DNA of 64,000 nt from Sphingobium sp. AP50 (GCF_900109095.1 NZ_FNYZ01000021.1:1-64000); one strand, 5' to 3'. Shown: positions 35,964-45,627, counted from the stretch's first letter. Made by a program: numbers and translations. The notes: generated from the letters alone by a model not told the origin.

Positions 35964-37097
35964 ATGACCGAATGCCGCCCCGCTCAACCCTTCGACTTCA
36001 CGCCCGTCCATGATGAAATGGCGCGGCTTAATTTCGTCGGCGCGCTCAAGAAATATGTCAATTTCACCGTCGAGGCCGCCTTTCAGGATCGGTTCGACAA
36101 GGAAATTGCACCGGCCCATGCCCGCGCGCATGGCCAGCCGCCAGCGAACCGGAAGGAAGCTGGTGCGGCGAGCGCGGCCGATCCCCTGTTCCAGCTCTGG
36201 GCGTCGCTGACCTGGCACAGCCAAAATATGATGTGGGACACCGTCCAGCAGACGACGGACCGCATCATCGACGATCGCGTCGCCACCTTCCGCACGATCC
36301 GCGATCAGCCCGCCAGCGGCGGCAGTCTGCACCTGAACGATCAACTGGTGGTCAAGGCGCCGGTCAAGACCACGGAAATCCATCGCCAGCCGGGGGGCTA
36401 CTGGCGTGAACGGCGACCCGACGATATCGAGGCGGGGCTGGTCTATACCGGCACGGTCGAAATGTATCGCGCGGCCAAGGGCATGTCGGCTGGCAAGTCG
36501 GCGACCAAGGATACGCTGGGGCAGTTCGTGGCGCAGGTCGCGGCCCGGCGCGCGCCTGACCTTGTCCCCACTGCCGTCCTCGACATGGGCTGCGGCACGG
36601 CGGAACAAACGCACGCCTATAAACGGCTCTGGCCCGATGCCGATGTCCACGGGCTGGACTGCGCCCGCCCCTTCGTCCGCTACGCCCATGGCGCGGCGGA
36701 AAGCGCGGGCCTCGCCATTCATTTCCATGAACTGGATGCCGCCGAAACCGGCTTTCCCGGCGCAAGTTTCGACTTCATCACGTCGATCATCATGTTCCAC
36801 GAAACGTCCGCCGCGCAGGTGCCCCGCATCCTCAAGGAATGCTGGCGGCTGCTGAAACCGGGCGGTCTGGTGCTGCACCTCGACGTGCCCTATCACGCCC
36901 ACCGCATCCCGCTGGCCAAGCAGGTCACGAACGACTGGCAGGTGCGGCATAATGGCGAACCCTTCTGGACCGGCTTTGTCGATCTCGACATGAAGGCCGA
37001 ACTGGAAAAGGCCGGTTTCGATCCGCAGACCGCCTTTGCCGATTATGAAGCAGTCGGGCCGGCCGCCTATTTCTTCTTCGGAGGGCGCAAGCCGTGA
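35964..37097 (+). CDS. Class I SAM-dependent methyltransferase
   Basis: The 377-residue protein begins MTECRPAQPFDFTPVHDEMA. It has an N-terminal helical region of about 180 residues and then a Rossmann methyltransferase core: 'AVLDMGCGTAEQTHAY' (motif I), 'DVHGLDCARPF', 'FDFITSIIMFHET', 'ECWRLLKPGGLVLHLD'. The large N-terminal domain is not a standard part of the fold and may confer substrate binding. The next gene overlaps its stop. It heads the catabolic island; O- or N-methylation of a substrate is plausible but unproven. Confidence 0.85.
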   Translation: MTECRPAQPFDFTPVHDEMARLNFVGALKKYVNFTVEAAFQDRFDKEIAPAHARAHGQPPANRKEAGAASAADPLFQLWASLTWHSQNMMWDTVQQTTDRIIDDRVATFRTIRDQPASGGSLHLNDQLVVKAPVKTTEIHRQPGGYWRERRPDDIEAGLVYTGTVEMYRAAKGMSAGKSATKDTLGQFVAQVAARRAPDLVPTAVLDMGCGTAEQTHAYKRLWPDADVHGLDCARPFVRYAHGAAESAGLAIHFHELDAAETGFPGASFDFITSIIMFHETSAAQVPRILKECWRLLKPGGLVLHLDVPYHAHRIPLAKQVTNDWQVRHNGEPFWTGFVDLDMKAELEKAGFDPQTAFADYEAVGPAAYFFFGGRKP

Positions 37098-37417
37098 TGA
37101 CGACGCAAGACCCGCAAGCCGCCACCGACCTGCCGGCAGGCCCGGCGGCGGCCGATCGCCATGTCACCTTCCTGCCCGACCCGGTGGTCGACAACCTGCT
37201 GCGTGCCGTCGTCACGCTGACGATGGAATTGTCCGTCACCCGCGAGCGGCTGAAATCGCTGGAGCAGGTGCTGGACAATCAGGGGCTGAATGTGTCGTCC
37301 GGCATAGAGATGCTGGCGCCGGACGCCGAAGACGACAGCGCCCGCCGCGTGGAGCGGGAAAGGCTGATTCAGTCCATCCTCGCACCGATCGTCGGGGGGC
37401 TGACCGGCAAGGCGTGA
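37097..37417 (+). CDS. Small helical hypothetical protein
   Basis: The 106-residue protein starts at an ATG overlapping the methyltransferase stop (TGATG). A Pro/Ala-rich N-terminus precedes a helix, probably a coiled coil, 'LLRAVVTLTMELSVTRERLK' and 'SLEQVLDNQG'. There is no signal peptide. Tight coupling suggests a partner or stabiliser of the methyltransferase. The family is not recognised. Confidence 0.65.
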   Translation: MTTQDPQAATDLPAGPAAADRHVTFLPDPVVDNLLRAVVTLTMELSVTRERLKSLEQVLDNQGLNVSSGIEMLAPDAEDDSARRVERERLIQSILAPIVGGLTGKA

Positions 37418-37622
37418 CGTCCGTTCTGCACTGAGATCAGGACCGGGGCCGGTGCGCGAGCACTGGCCCCTTTTGCCATGTGCGCCGCCGGCACTATCCG
37501 CCACACGAACATTCATCACCCGATATTTGCCACCCCCTGTCGCTTCGCGGAGCCATGGCTGACGAACTGAACGGCCCGCCGTCCAGCCTCTCGATCAACG
37601 CCAGCCAGGGATATTCCTCTTC

Positions 37623-38336
37623 ATGCCCCTCACCCGCACTATCGGTTCCTATGTCACCTATCCTCTGGGCCATCCCGACCAGGCGATCGACTGGGAGGAT
37701 TTTATCGTCACCCGCAACCCGGACGGATCGCGCACTGCGATGAGCCTGTCGCGCTTTCCCGGCTGCGCGATCGTGCGGCATGTGACCCAGACGGCGGACC
37801 GGGATTTCACGCCCCGCGACGGCTTCGTCCGCCTGTTTTCCGACAATGTCTATCTGGGCGCGCTGGTGCGGCATGTCAGCGGCGACACCGTCACGTCGAT
37901 CGTCCTGCCGCCAGATGGCGGCCCTGTGGATCAATCCAGCTTCCCGATCGACCGGGCGCAGGAAGTGCTGGGCTATCATCCCACCACGGCCGAAGGGTGG
38001 AAGCTGATGAAGCTCGACCGCAGCGTCAGCGGCGTGCAGACTATCCGGCTGCTCACCACATCACTCACTTGGAATGGCGGCACTATCAGCCATGGCCGCA
38101 AGGTCGAGATGCCAGTCGAATATCTGGGAATGGAAGACATCAGCGTTGCCGGCAAGATCATGAATTGCCATCATTACATGTGGCGCACCGGGGATATTGA
38201 CGGCGACCTAGAAATCTGGACGACTGGCGAGGATGAGATTGTCGCGCGCATGAATGGCTATCGCAAGGGCCACGCCTATGAACTGTCGCGCTATGACGTG
38301 ACCGACTTTTCCGACGAACGCGAGTTCGGCTATTGA
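37623..38336 (+). CDS. Uncharacterised protein, beta-rich (DUF3108/DUF6134-like)
   Basis: The 237-residue protein, without signal peptide, is rich in beta strands. Features are 'MPVEYLGMEDISVAGKIMNC', 'HHYMWRTGDIDGDLEIWTTG' and 'AYELSRYDV', a layout that resembles DUF3108/DUF6134-type proteins in which a substrate-binding barrel ends with 'xxYEL'. I cannot assign an activity. Its stop overlaps the TTG start of an MFS transporter, so the two are translationally coupled, which suggests a role with the transported compound. Confidence 0.6.
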   Translation: MPLTRTIGSYVTYPLGHPDQAIDWEDFIVTRNPDGSRTAMSLSRFPGCAIVRHVTQTADRDFTPRDGFVRLFSDNVYLGALVRHVSGDTVTSIVLPPDGGPVDQSSFPIDRAQEVLGYHPTTAEGWKLMKLDRSVSGVQTIRLLTTSLTWNGGTISHGRKVEMPVEYLGMEDISVAGKIMNCHHYMWRTGDIDGDLEIWTTGEDEIVARMNGYRKGHAYELSRYDVTDFSDEREFGY

Positions 38337-39577
38337 CCGCCGCCATCGCCGCGCCGGCATCCGCCATGGCGGAGATGCGGCGCGGCTGGCGGCCGCTGGT
38401 CGCCAGCTGCGTTGGCCTGGCACTGGGTCTGTCGCCCCATAGCGGCTATACCATCGGCCTGATCGCCGGCCCGGTGGGGCAGGATCTGGGCTGGAGCCGC
38501 GCCAGCGTGCTGGGCGCGACCATTGCCGCGACGATCGCGGTGATCCTGCTGGGCGCGACGATGGGCCGTCTGGTCGATCGGCTGGGCGCGCGGCGGATCG
38601 CGCTCTGGTCGACGGTCGGGGTTGCCATCGGCCTGCTGCTGCTGTCCACCACGCCGCGCGGCAATGTCACCCTCTTCTACGGCTTGTGGGGCCTGCTGAC
38701 CGTCCTGGGACTTGGCACGCTGCCCATGACCTATGCCAAGATCGTGACCCGCTGGTTCAATCGCGGGCGCGGGCTGGCGCTGGGGCTGATGCTGGCCAGC
38801 ACCGGAATCGCCGGCGCCATCTATCCCTTCTATATCGATCGCTGGATCGATGCCGCCGGATGGCGCGGCGCCTTCATCGGGCTGGCACTGCTGCCGTTGC
38901 TGCTATCTCTGCCCCTGCAATATCGCTGGCTGACTGAAAGCGCGCCGAACGAGGAACAGGCAAGGGGCGGCGACGCGATTGGCTTCACCCTGAAACAAGC
39001 CGTCAGCCATTACCGCTTCTGGGCAGCGGCGCTGGGGGCGATGCTGCTCAATGCGGCCAGCGGCGGCCTGCTCACCAATTTCCTGCCGCTGCTGACCGAA
39101 GCGGGCCTGGCCCATGAACAGGCGTTGCAAGCGCTGTCGGTGCTGGCGCTCAGCATTACCGGCGGACGATTGCTGTGCGGTCTGCTGCTGGACCGGCTCT
39201 GGGCGCCGGTCGCCGCGCTGGCGCTGATCCTGCCAGCCATGGCGGGCGCGCTGCTGCTCACCACCGATGCGATCCATCCGGCCATGGCGATCGGCTGCGT
39301 CATCCTGGTAGGCCTGATCACCGGCGCGGAGTTCGACCTGATGGCCTTCATCACCGGCCGCTATTTTGGCCGTCGCCACTATAGCGAGATTTTCGGGCTA
39401 CAATTCGCGATCTTCGCGATCGGTTCAGGTGTCGCGCCGATCCTGTTCGGCTATCTGCGCGCCCAGACCGGCAGCTATGATCTGCTGCTCTTCCTGTCGG
39501 CGGCGATGCTCGCCGGGGCGGCGATGCTGTTCTTCACGCTGGGGCGCTACCCCACCGAATTTACGCAGGACAAGTAA
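38333..39577 (+). CDS. MFS transporter (oxalate/monocarboxylate-like type)
   Basis: The 414-residue protein has about twelve membrane segments and the MFS loop motif 'GRLVDRLGARR'. 'LGTLPMTYAKIVTRWFNRGR' and 'GAEFDLMAFITGRYFGRRHY' are shared almost word for word with the second MFS gene at 57962, so they are paralogs. The TTG start overlaps the previous stop. It is likely an inner-membrane importer of a carboxylate or aromatic acid. A strong bidirectional terminator follows. Confidence 0.9.
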   Translation: MTAAIAAPASAMAEMRRGWRPLVASCVGLALGLSPHSGYTIGLIAGPVGQDLGWSRASVLGATIAATIAVILLGATMGRLVDRLGARRIALWSTVGVAIGLLLLSTTPRGNVTLFYGLWGLLTVLGLGTLPMTYAKIVTRWFNRGRGLALGLMLASTGIAGAIYPFYIDRWIDAAGWRGAFIGLALLPLLLSLPLQYRWLTESAPNEEQARGGDAIGFTLKQAVSHYRFWAAALGAMLLNAASGGLLTNFLPLLTEAGLAHEQALQALSVLALSITGGRLLCGLLLDRLWAPVAALALILPAMAGALLLTTDAIHPAMAIGCVILVGLITGAEFDLMAFITGRYFGRRHYSEIFGLQFAIFAIGSGVAPILFGYLRAQTGSYDLLLFLSAAMLAGAAMLFFTLGRYPTEFTQDK

Positions 39578-39584
39578 CGAAAAA

Positions 39585-39617
39585 GCCTCCTCCCTCGATC
39601 AGAGGGAGGAGGCTTTT
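39585..39617. terminator. Bidirectional rho-independent terminator
   Basis: GCCTCCTCCCTC (39585-39596), a five-base loop and GAGGGAGGAGGC (39602-39613) form a perfect 12-bp stem, followed by TTTT on the plus strand and TTTTT on the minus strand. It separates the plus-strand MFS gene from the minus-strand hydantoinase operon. Confidence 0.93.
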
Positions 39618-39638
39618 CGAAACCGGCCTGTCGCCTAA

Positions 39639-41504
39639 TCAGGCGATCGCGCGAACCCATTGCGGCGCCTTTGGCGCGGGCAGGCCGGTTTCCTCCAGAC
39701 AGTTGGCCCGCAACGTCTCCAGATCCGGGCCGAAATCGAACACCGACACATCGCCGCGCGCGCTGCGCATCTCGGCCCGCAACGCTTTGGTCGCGGCCTC
39801 GTCCACCACACCGTCGACCAGCACCACGCCATAGCGGCGCGCGCCCTGTGCGCTCACCAGCCCCTGCGTCAGTTCCTTGGCCAGCAGGGCCGGATCGCGG
39901 TCCAGCGGGTCGCCCCAGCCACCCCCGCCCCAGGTGATGAAGTGCAGCCTGTCGCCCGCCTCCACCGGATAATCCTCCAGCTTGTTGCCGACGACGATTT
40001 CCGTCCCGTCCGCCTTTACCAGCAGTTTGCGGGCGCGGGCGCCGGGCAGGCCGCCATTCACGCCCCAGGGCGGCACGAACCAGCGATCGTCATGAATGGC
40101 GATCACGCCCGGCTCCAGGAAGCGATAGACCATGTCGATGCCATTGCCACCGCGATGCAGACCCGGCCCGCCACTGTCGGCCACCGTCGCATAGCTTTCG
40201 ATGATCAGCGGGAAATAGCGTTCCAGAAACTCGTTGGGGACGTTGGTGAAGCCGGGGAAGAGCGAATGGCCGTCCGGCCCGTCACCCAGCGGCCGGCCCG
40301 GAATGCCGCCAAAGCCGATCTGGAACAGCTGGAACCATTTCCCGTTCCGGTCGGTCCCGGCATAGAAAAGATGCGGCGAGGAAGAGAAGCCGGCGGCATT
40401 CAGGAATTGGGGCGTCTTCTGCCCCAGCAGCCCGCCAAGAATGTCGAACAGCCGGCCCAGAACATGGGTACGGCCCGACAGGGCGGCGGGGAATTTGGGC
40501 TTGAGCAGCGACCCTTCGGGAATGCGCACGTCGATCAGCGGATAATAGCCGTCGTTGAACAGGATCTGCGGATCGAACACCATGATCATGTAGATGCCGA
40601 AGAACATCCGCATCATGTTCTCGTTGAGGAACATGTTGATCGATGCTTTGGACTGCGGATCGGTGCCGTCGAAATCGAGCACCACCCGGCCATTTTCCCG
40701 CCACATGGTGCATTTGATCCGATAGGGGCCAAAGCCCATGCCATCGTCGCAAATATAATCCTCGAAGCTGACCTTCTCTTCGCCGATCGAGGTTTCGATC
40801 AGATGCTGCATCGCCCGGTAATTGCGATCGAGCAGCAATTCGGTGGCGGACACGAACACATCGTCGCCGAACCGCTGCGCCATCTCCACCACGCGATGGG
40901 CGGCGACGCGGCAGGAGGCGATCAGCGCGTTAAGGTCCGCCTTGCACCAGTCGGGCGTGCGTGACTGGTGCATGACCAGCCGGACCAGATCTTCATTATA
41001 GTCGCCCTTCTTCCAGATCTTGACCGGCGGAATCCGCACGCCTTCCTGAAAGATTTCGGTCGCGTGGATCGGCATCGATCCGGGCACCATGCCGCCAATG
41101 TCGGACTGATGCCCGAACATCGACGTATAAGCGATCAGGCGGCCATCCTTGAACACCGGCAGCAGCACCAGCCAGTCGTTGCAATGGCTGATCGCGCCGC
41201 CGACCGAATAGGGATCGGACAGGAAGATGAGGTCGCCATCCTCCACCGTGCCATCATAACCGTCGAGGAACGGGCCGATATAGCTGCCGAACTGACCCAC
41301 GATCATGCGACCCTGATGGTCGGCGATCAGCGGGAAGGCATCGCCCTGTTCGCGGATGCCCGGCGACATGGCGGTGCGCACCAATGTCGCGTCCATTTCG
41401 ATGCGGGCGTTGCGCAGGGCATTTTCGATGACTTCCAGCGTCACCGGATCGATGTCCCCGCTCTGGAAGGGGGTCTGGTTCGCCTGGATGATCTGTGCCG
41501 GCAT
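39639..41504 (-). CDS. Hydantoinase B/oxoprolinase-family protein
   Basis: The 621-residue protein is of HyuB type: 'DPVTLEVIENALRNARIEMD', 'GDAFPLIADHQGRMIVGQFG', 'DLIFLSDPYSVGGAISHCND', and the conserved 'GGPGLHRGGNGI' and 'WGGGGWGDPLDRDP'. It also resembles the alpha subunit of acetone carboxylase and caprolactamase. With HyuA it forms an ATP-dependent enzyme that opens or carboxylates cyclic amides. The gene is downstream of hyuA with a 19-base gap, and the C-terminal ~60 residues extend beyond the usual domain. The substrate is unknown. Confidence 0.92.
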   Translation of the reverse strand: MPAQIIQANQTPFQSGDIDPVTLEVIENALRNARIEMDATLVRTAMSPGIREQGDAFPLIADHQGRMIVGQFGSYIGPFLDGYDGTVEDGDLIFLSDPYSVGGAISHCNDWLVLLPVFKDGRLIAYTSMFGHQSDIGGMVPGSMPIHATEIFQEGVRIPPVKIWKKGDYNEDLVRLVMHQSRTPDWCKADLNALIASCRVAAHRVVEMAQRFGDDVFVSATELLLDRNYRAMQHLIETSIGEEKVSFEDYICDDGMGFGPYRIKCTMWRENGRVVLDFDGTDPQSKASINMFLNENMMRMFFGIYMIMVFDPQILFNDGYYPLIDVRIPEGSLLKPKFPAALSGRTHVLGRLFDILGGLLGQKTPQFLNAAGFSSSPHLFYAGTDRNGKWFQLFQIGFGGIPGRPLGDGPDGHSLFPGFTNVPNEFLERYFPLIIESYATVADSGGPGLHRGGNGIDMVYRFLEPGVIAIHDDRWFVPPWGVNGGLPGARARKLLVKADGTEIVVGNKLEDYPVEAGDRLHFITWGGGGWGDPLDRDPALLAKELTQGLVSAQGARRYGVVLVDGVVDEAATKALRAEMRSARGDVSVFDFGPDLETLRANCLEETGLPAPKAPQWVRAIA

Positions 41505-41523
41505 GGGTCTTGCTCCTTCGCGC

Positions 41524-43566
41524 TCAGGCCAGGTTGATGAGGATGTTGCCGAATGCGTCCACCGTGCCGACGCAATCCGCTTCGATCAGGGTGGTCGAAT
41601 CCATCTCGGTCACGATGGCCGGGCCGGGGATCACATCGCCCGCCCGCAATCTGGCCCGATCATAGATGACCGCGGGCGCCATGGCTCCATCGGCCCACAG
41701 TTGATGATCGCGCAACTTGGCGGCAATCGGATCGCCATTGCCCTGCGGCAGACGCTGCGCCTCCAGTTCCAGCACCGGCCCCAGCGCCACGGCGCGCAGG
41801 TTCACCAGTTCATGCGCGCTGTCCATGTTGAAGGTGAAGAGCCGTTTATGCTCCGTATCGAAGCGCGCGGCGACCCCGGTCAGGCCATCGCTGGCCAGCA
41901 TGGCCGGATCAATCGCCAGCGGCACTTCGAACGCCTGCCCTTCATAGCGGACGTCCAGTTCGAACTGGACCGTGATGTCGGCGGGGGCGATGCCTTCCCC
42001 GGTCAGTTCGGCCGTGACCTGCGTCGCCATCTCGGCCAGCAGGGCCGTCACCTGCCCCTCGTCGGTTTCGTCGAACCGGCGGGAGAAGCTGCGTGCGGTT
42101 TCCGTCCGCATCCGCGTGGTCGCATCGCCCAGCGCACAGAGCACGCCGGGGCTGACCGGCGACACGGCGGGCCAGGCGCCCATCAGTTTCGAGATCGCAT
42201 TGACATGCAGCGGCCCCGCGCCACCAAAGCCCATCACCGCAAAATGGCGCGGGTCATAGCCCTGCTGCACCGAAATCATCCGCAGCGCACCGAACATATT
42301 TTCGTTGACGATGTCGATGATGCCGCGCGCCGCCTCCATCAGGCCGATGCCCAGCCGGTCGGCGATGGTCTGGACCGCGCGGGTCGCCCCTTCTCGGTCC
42401 AGCTTGAAGGCGCCGCCCAGCAGATTTTCGGGTAGATAGCCCAGCACGACATTGGCGTCGGTCACGGTCGGCAACTGCCCGCCCTTGCCATAGGCAACCG
42501 GCCCCGGCACCGCGCCCGCCGATTGCGGGCCGACCCGAAGGGCGCCGGTCAGTTCGGGCACATAGGCGATGGAGCCGCCGCCCGCGCCGACCGTCTTGAC
42601 GTCCAGTGCGGAGGCGCGCACCGCCAGATGCCCGACCTCGGTGGTGCGCACCCGGCGCGCCTCCAGATTTTCGATCAGCGCGACGTCGGTGGACGTGCCA
42701 CCCACGTCCAGCGTCAATATGTTGCGGATGCCGGCATTCTTGCCCACCCACAGCGCGCCGGTGACACCGCCCGCCGGGCCGGACATCAGCAGCGCGACGG
42801 GATGCTCCTCCGACTTTTCCGACGACATGAGGCCGCCGTCGGAGCGTAATAGCGAAAGCGATCCCGCCATCCCGCCATCCCGCAGGCTGGCCCGCAGGTT
42901 GCGGACATATTTGCCGACGACCGGCCGCACGGCGGCATTGGCCACCGTCGTCAGCGTCCGCTCATATTCCTGCATTTCGGGCAGGACTTCATGGCTGAGC
43001 GACACCGGCACGCCGGGCAGCATTTCCGCGGCAATCTCGCCCACCCGCTTTTCATGCGCGCCGTTGAGGTAGCTGTTCATCAGGCTGACGGTCAGTGCCT
43101 CGAACCCAGTAAAACGGCTAAGCGCCGCGCGAATGCCATCCTCATCGATCGGGCGCAGTTCATTGCCCTGCGCGTCCATGCGCCCGGCAATCTCCACCGT
43201 ATCTTCCAGCGCGGCGAGCGGTTCGGGCTTGGGCCATACGATCCAGCCGGCCAGACCGCCGGGGACGAAGGACCTGGCGATCTGCATCACCTGCCCATAG
43301 CCTTCCGACACGATCAGGCCGACGCGCGATCCCTTGCCTTCCAATATGGCGTTGGTCGCGACGGTGGTGCCATGCAGGAAATAGTCGATGGCGGCCGGCG
43401 TGATCCCTGCCTTCTCGCAGATCGCGGTCAGGCCGTTCAATATGCCTTGCGAGCTATCATGCGGGGTGGAAGGGGTCTTGTGCCGCCAGAAGGCGCCGGA
43501 CACTTGGTTGAAAAGCAGCAGGTCGGTGAATGTGCCGCCGACATCGACGCCGAGACGATAGGTCAT
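41524..43566 (-). CDS. Hydantoinase A/oxoprolinase-family ATPase
   Basis: From the ATG at 43566 the 680-residue HyuA-type protein starts 'MTYRLGVDVGGTFTDLLLFN' (actin-like ATPase phosphate loop). It continues with 'LHGTTVATNAILEGKGSRVG', 'SGPAGGVTGA', 'LDVGGTSTDVALI' and 'VGAGGGSIA'. HyuA/HyuB enzymes couple ATP hydrolysis to opening of hydantoins, 5-oxoproline, N-methylhydantoin or lactams. The operon with the amidase and FAD monooxygenase suggests opening of a ring lactam or imide that has been made by oxidation. The longer upstream frame is not needed. Confidence 0.93.
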   Translation of the reverse strand: MTYRLGVDVGGTFTDLLLFNQVSGAFWRHKTPSTPHDSSQGILNGLTAICEKAGITPAAIDYFLHGTTVATNAILEGKGSRVGLIVSEGYGQVMQIARSFVPGGLAGWIVWPKPEPLAALEDTVEIAGRMDAQGNELRPIDEDGIRAALSRFTGFEALTVSLMNSYLNGAHEKRVGEIAAEMLPGVPVSLSHEVLPEMQEYERTLTTVANAAVRPVVGKYVRNLRASLRDGGMAGSLSLLRSDGGLMSSEKSEEHPVALLMSGPAGGVTGALWVGKNAGIRNILTLDVGGTSTDVALIENLEARRVRTTEVGHLAVRASALDVKTVGAGGGSIAYVPELTGALRVGPQSAGAVPGPVAYGKGGQLPTVTDANVVLGYLPENLLGGAFKLDREGATRAVQTIADRLGIGLMEAARGIIDIVNENMFGALRMISVQQGYDPRHFAVMGFGGAGPLHVNAISKLMGAWPAVSPVSPGVLCALGDATTRMRTETARSFSRRFDETDEGQVTALLAEMATQVTAELTGEGIAPADITVQFELDVRYEGQAFEVPLAIDPAMLASDGLTGVAARFDTEHKRLFTFNMDSAHELVNLRAVALGPVLELEAQRLPQGNGDPIAAKLRDHQLWADGAMAPAVIYDRARLRAGDVIPGPAIVTEMDSTTLIEADCVGTVDAFGNILINLA

Positions 43567-43597
43567 GGTCAGAACCCTCTTTCGATGGAGGATGGGA

Positions 43598-44227
43598 TCA
43601 GGCGCGGAGCGCGGCCAGATAGGCGATCGTGTCGGCTTCGCTGACGACGTCGGCATATTTGGCGTTCATGTCGAACAGGTTGGCCCGGTGCGGATCGGGA
43701 TGGCGGTCGCCACAGGCTTCCTCCACCACCAGCGTCCGAAAGCCATGCTGCATCGCATCGACACAGGTCGCCCGCACGCATCCGCTGGTGGTCAGGCCCG
43801 TCAGCAGCACGCTGTCCACACCCAGTGAGGTCAGCGTCGCGGCCAGCGACGTGCCGAAGAAGGCGCTGGCATATTGTTTCGACACGATCAGTTCGTCGTC
43901 GTCCGGCACCAGTCCCTTAGCCCAGTCGCCCATCGGATTGCCCCGGATGAAATAGCGCATGGGCTTGGACTTTTCGAAGAAGCGCCCGCCATCCATGCAA
44001 TTGGGGTGCAGCACCACATTGGTCAGGATCACTGGAACGCCCGCCGCCTTTGCCGCTTCCCGCACCCGCAGCGCCGACGCCAGCGCATCGTCCACGCCCG
44101 CATAAAGATCGCAGGCCGGATCGAAATAGCCTTGCGCAAAATCGATGAGGATCAGTGCGGGCCGCTGGCCGAACCCCACGGAACGGCCATAGGCGCGCTG
44201 GTAATTGTCGTTCAGGTCGTCGCTCAT
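43598..44227 (-). CDS. Isochorismatase-family amidase (N-carbamoylsarcosine/maleamate amidase-like)
   Basis: The 209-residue protein has the catalytic triad of the cysteine amidases: Asp29 in 'LILIDFAQGY', Lys117 in 'LIVSKQYASAFFGT', and Cys150 in 'TTSGCVRATC' with the cis-peptide before it. The sequence 'YFDPACDLYAG' near the N-terminus is typical of N-carbamoylsarcosine amidase and maleamate amidase (NicF). It would release ammonia from an amide or carbamoyl group. Its place directly upstream of the hydantoinase genes fits hydrolysis of the ring-opened product. Confidence 0.9.
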   Translation of the reverse strand: MSDDLNDNYQRAYGRSVGFGQRPALILIDFAQGYFDPACDLYAGVDDALASALRVREAAKAAGVPVILTNVVLHPNCMDGGRFFEKSKPMRYFIRGNPMGDWAKGLVPDDDELIVSKQYASAFFGTSLAATLTSLGVDSVLLTGLTTSGCVRATCVDAMQHGFRTLVVEEACGDRHPDPHRANLFDMNAKYADVVSEADTIAYLAALRA

Positions 44228-44243
44228 ATGCGGTCCTTCCGGG

Positions 44244-45437
44244 TCATGCGATCTTGTCCGCGTCGGCCAGGCTCTGGATCATCGCCTGCTTCAGCAGATA
44301 GTGGCGGCGTAGTGCCGGATCGGCGGCGATCGCCTCCATCTTATCCATGCGGCCCTGATGGCTTTCGCCCGCACCATGCTCCATGAACGCCTTGTTCTCG
44401 ATCGACTGGGCCTGGATGAAGGCGGTGGTGATGCCGCGTCGCTGCCGGTCGAACCGCTCCAGCAACGCCGCGTCGCCATCCTTGCGCAAAATGCTCCACA
44501 GCTTGTCGGCCAGGTTCCACACATCATGGATGCCGCTGTTCATGCCGAACCCGCCCAGCGGATTGTTGAGATGGGCGGCATCGCCCACCAGCATCATCCG
44601 CCCCTTGTGGAAGGATCGCGCCACGCGCTGATGCACGCGATAGATTTTGCGGAATACCGTCTCGATGGGCACGCCCGGCACGATCCGGTCGAATATGGCA
44701 GCAACGCTTTCGTCGGACAGCAGGGCGTCATTGTCCGCATCGACGGCGGCAGGCACCAGAATGCGCCACAATTCGGGCACACGCAGCAGTACCAGCCATT
44801 CGTCCGGGTCGGCGATATAGTTCACATATTCGATGTCGGTCAGCGTCTGTTCGATCGGATGCGCGGTCGAAATGCTGACGAACTTTTCTTCATAGGTGAA
44901 ACCGTCGAACGGCACGTCCATGATTGACCGCACCGTCGACCGCGCGCCATCCGCCCCGATCAGGAATTTGGTGCGTATCTCTTCCTCGCGCCCGTCGCGC
45001 ATGACCGTGGCGACCACGCCCTCGCCATCCTCCCGCGCCGCGACCAGCGTCGTGCCGAAACGCATGTCGGCATTGGCCAGCGTAGGCAAATGATCGGTCA
45101 GCATCGCCGCCATATGATGCTGCGGGCATTGCAGGCGGAACGGGAAGCGGGTCGCGTCGGCAATCTCAGCCATGTCGAAATTGCGGAACTGGCCGCTGCG
45201 CCGGTCGCGCCATTGATAGACCGGCGCCTTCAGCCCGCGTTCGATCAACGGCGCCGCCGCGCCGACCTGATCCAGCATCTCGACCGTCACCGGATGAAAG
45301 GTGGATGCGCGCAGGTCGCTGGCGAAACTGTCGGTCTTTTCGCAGCAGATGACGTCCACGCCCATCGACGCCAGCCGCACCGCGCCGATCGCGCCGACCG
45401 GGCCAGCGCCCGCAATAAGAACTTCGGTCTGAAGCAC
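44244..45437 (-). CDS. FAD-dependent aromatic monooxygenase (PheA/TfdB type)
   Basis: The GTG at 45437 with AAGGGGG upstream gives 397 residues. The fold is that of PHBH-like flavin hydroxylases: 'VLIAGAGPVGAIGAVRLA' (FAD), 'FLIGADGARSTVRS' (DG motif), 'MMLVGDAAHLNNPLGGFGMN' (GD motif) and 'LADKLWSILR'. It is 100-200 residues shorter than PheA and lacks their thioredoxin-like C-terminal domain. It would hydroxylate an aromatic ring with NAD(P)H and O2. It is the first gene of the minus-strand operon with amidase and HyuAB, divergent from the IclR regulator. A palindrome lies between them. Confidence 0.9.
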   Translation of the reverse strand: MLQTEVLIAGAGPVGAIGAVRLASMGVDVICCEKTDSFASDLRASTFHPVTVEMLDQVGAAAPLIERGLKAPVYQWRDRRSGQFRNFDMAEIADATRFPFRLQCPQHHMAAMLTDHLPTLANADMRFGTTLVAAREDGEGVVATVMRDGREEEIRTKFLIGADGARSTVRSIMDVPFDGFTYEEKFVSISTAHPIEQTLTDIEYVNYIADPDEWLVLLRVPELWRILVPAAVDADNDALLSDESVAAIFDRIVPGVPIETVFRKIYRVHQRVARSFHKGRMMLVGDAAHLNNPLGGFGMNSGIHDVWNLADKLWSILRKDGDAALLERFDRQRRGITTAFIQAQSIENKAFMEHGAGESHQGRMDKMEAIAADPALRRHYLLKQAMIQSLADADKIA

Positions 45438-45529
45438 TTGGCCCCCTTGTGGAAAGGCGACGCCCCTGTGCGTCGACAGGGCAAGGCTTGCGGAACGTGC
45501 GAACGCGAAACCAGCGCCGTCCCCGTCGA

Positions 45530-45546
45530 TGTTCGTCTGATGAACA
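45530..45546. promoter_or_regulatory. Candidate IclR operator, site 1 (TGTTC-N7-GAACA)
   Basis: TGTTCGTCTGATGAACA is a perfect 5-bp inverted repeat with a 7-base spacer. It stands midway between the monooxygenase start (45437, minus) and the regulator start (45628, plus). The same arms recur at 47635. Confidence 0.7.
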
Positions 45547-45627
45547 AATGTCTTTGCGCGGTGAAGGAAGTCAGGCTCTACTGGCACAGAGAAACGTGCC
45601 GCAGGCGGAAGAAAGACAGGGTCCGAC

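Noticed and set aside
35784-36950. 388-codon minus-strand frame opposite the methyltransferase.
   Set aside because: Shadow frame; the plus strand has SAM-binding motifs and good start context.
39660-40964. 434-codon plus-strand frame opposite the hydantoinase B gene.
   Set aside because: No ribosome binding site, no recognisable motif, and the minus strand carries a clear HyuB protein.
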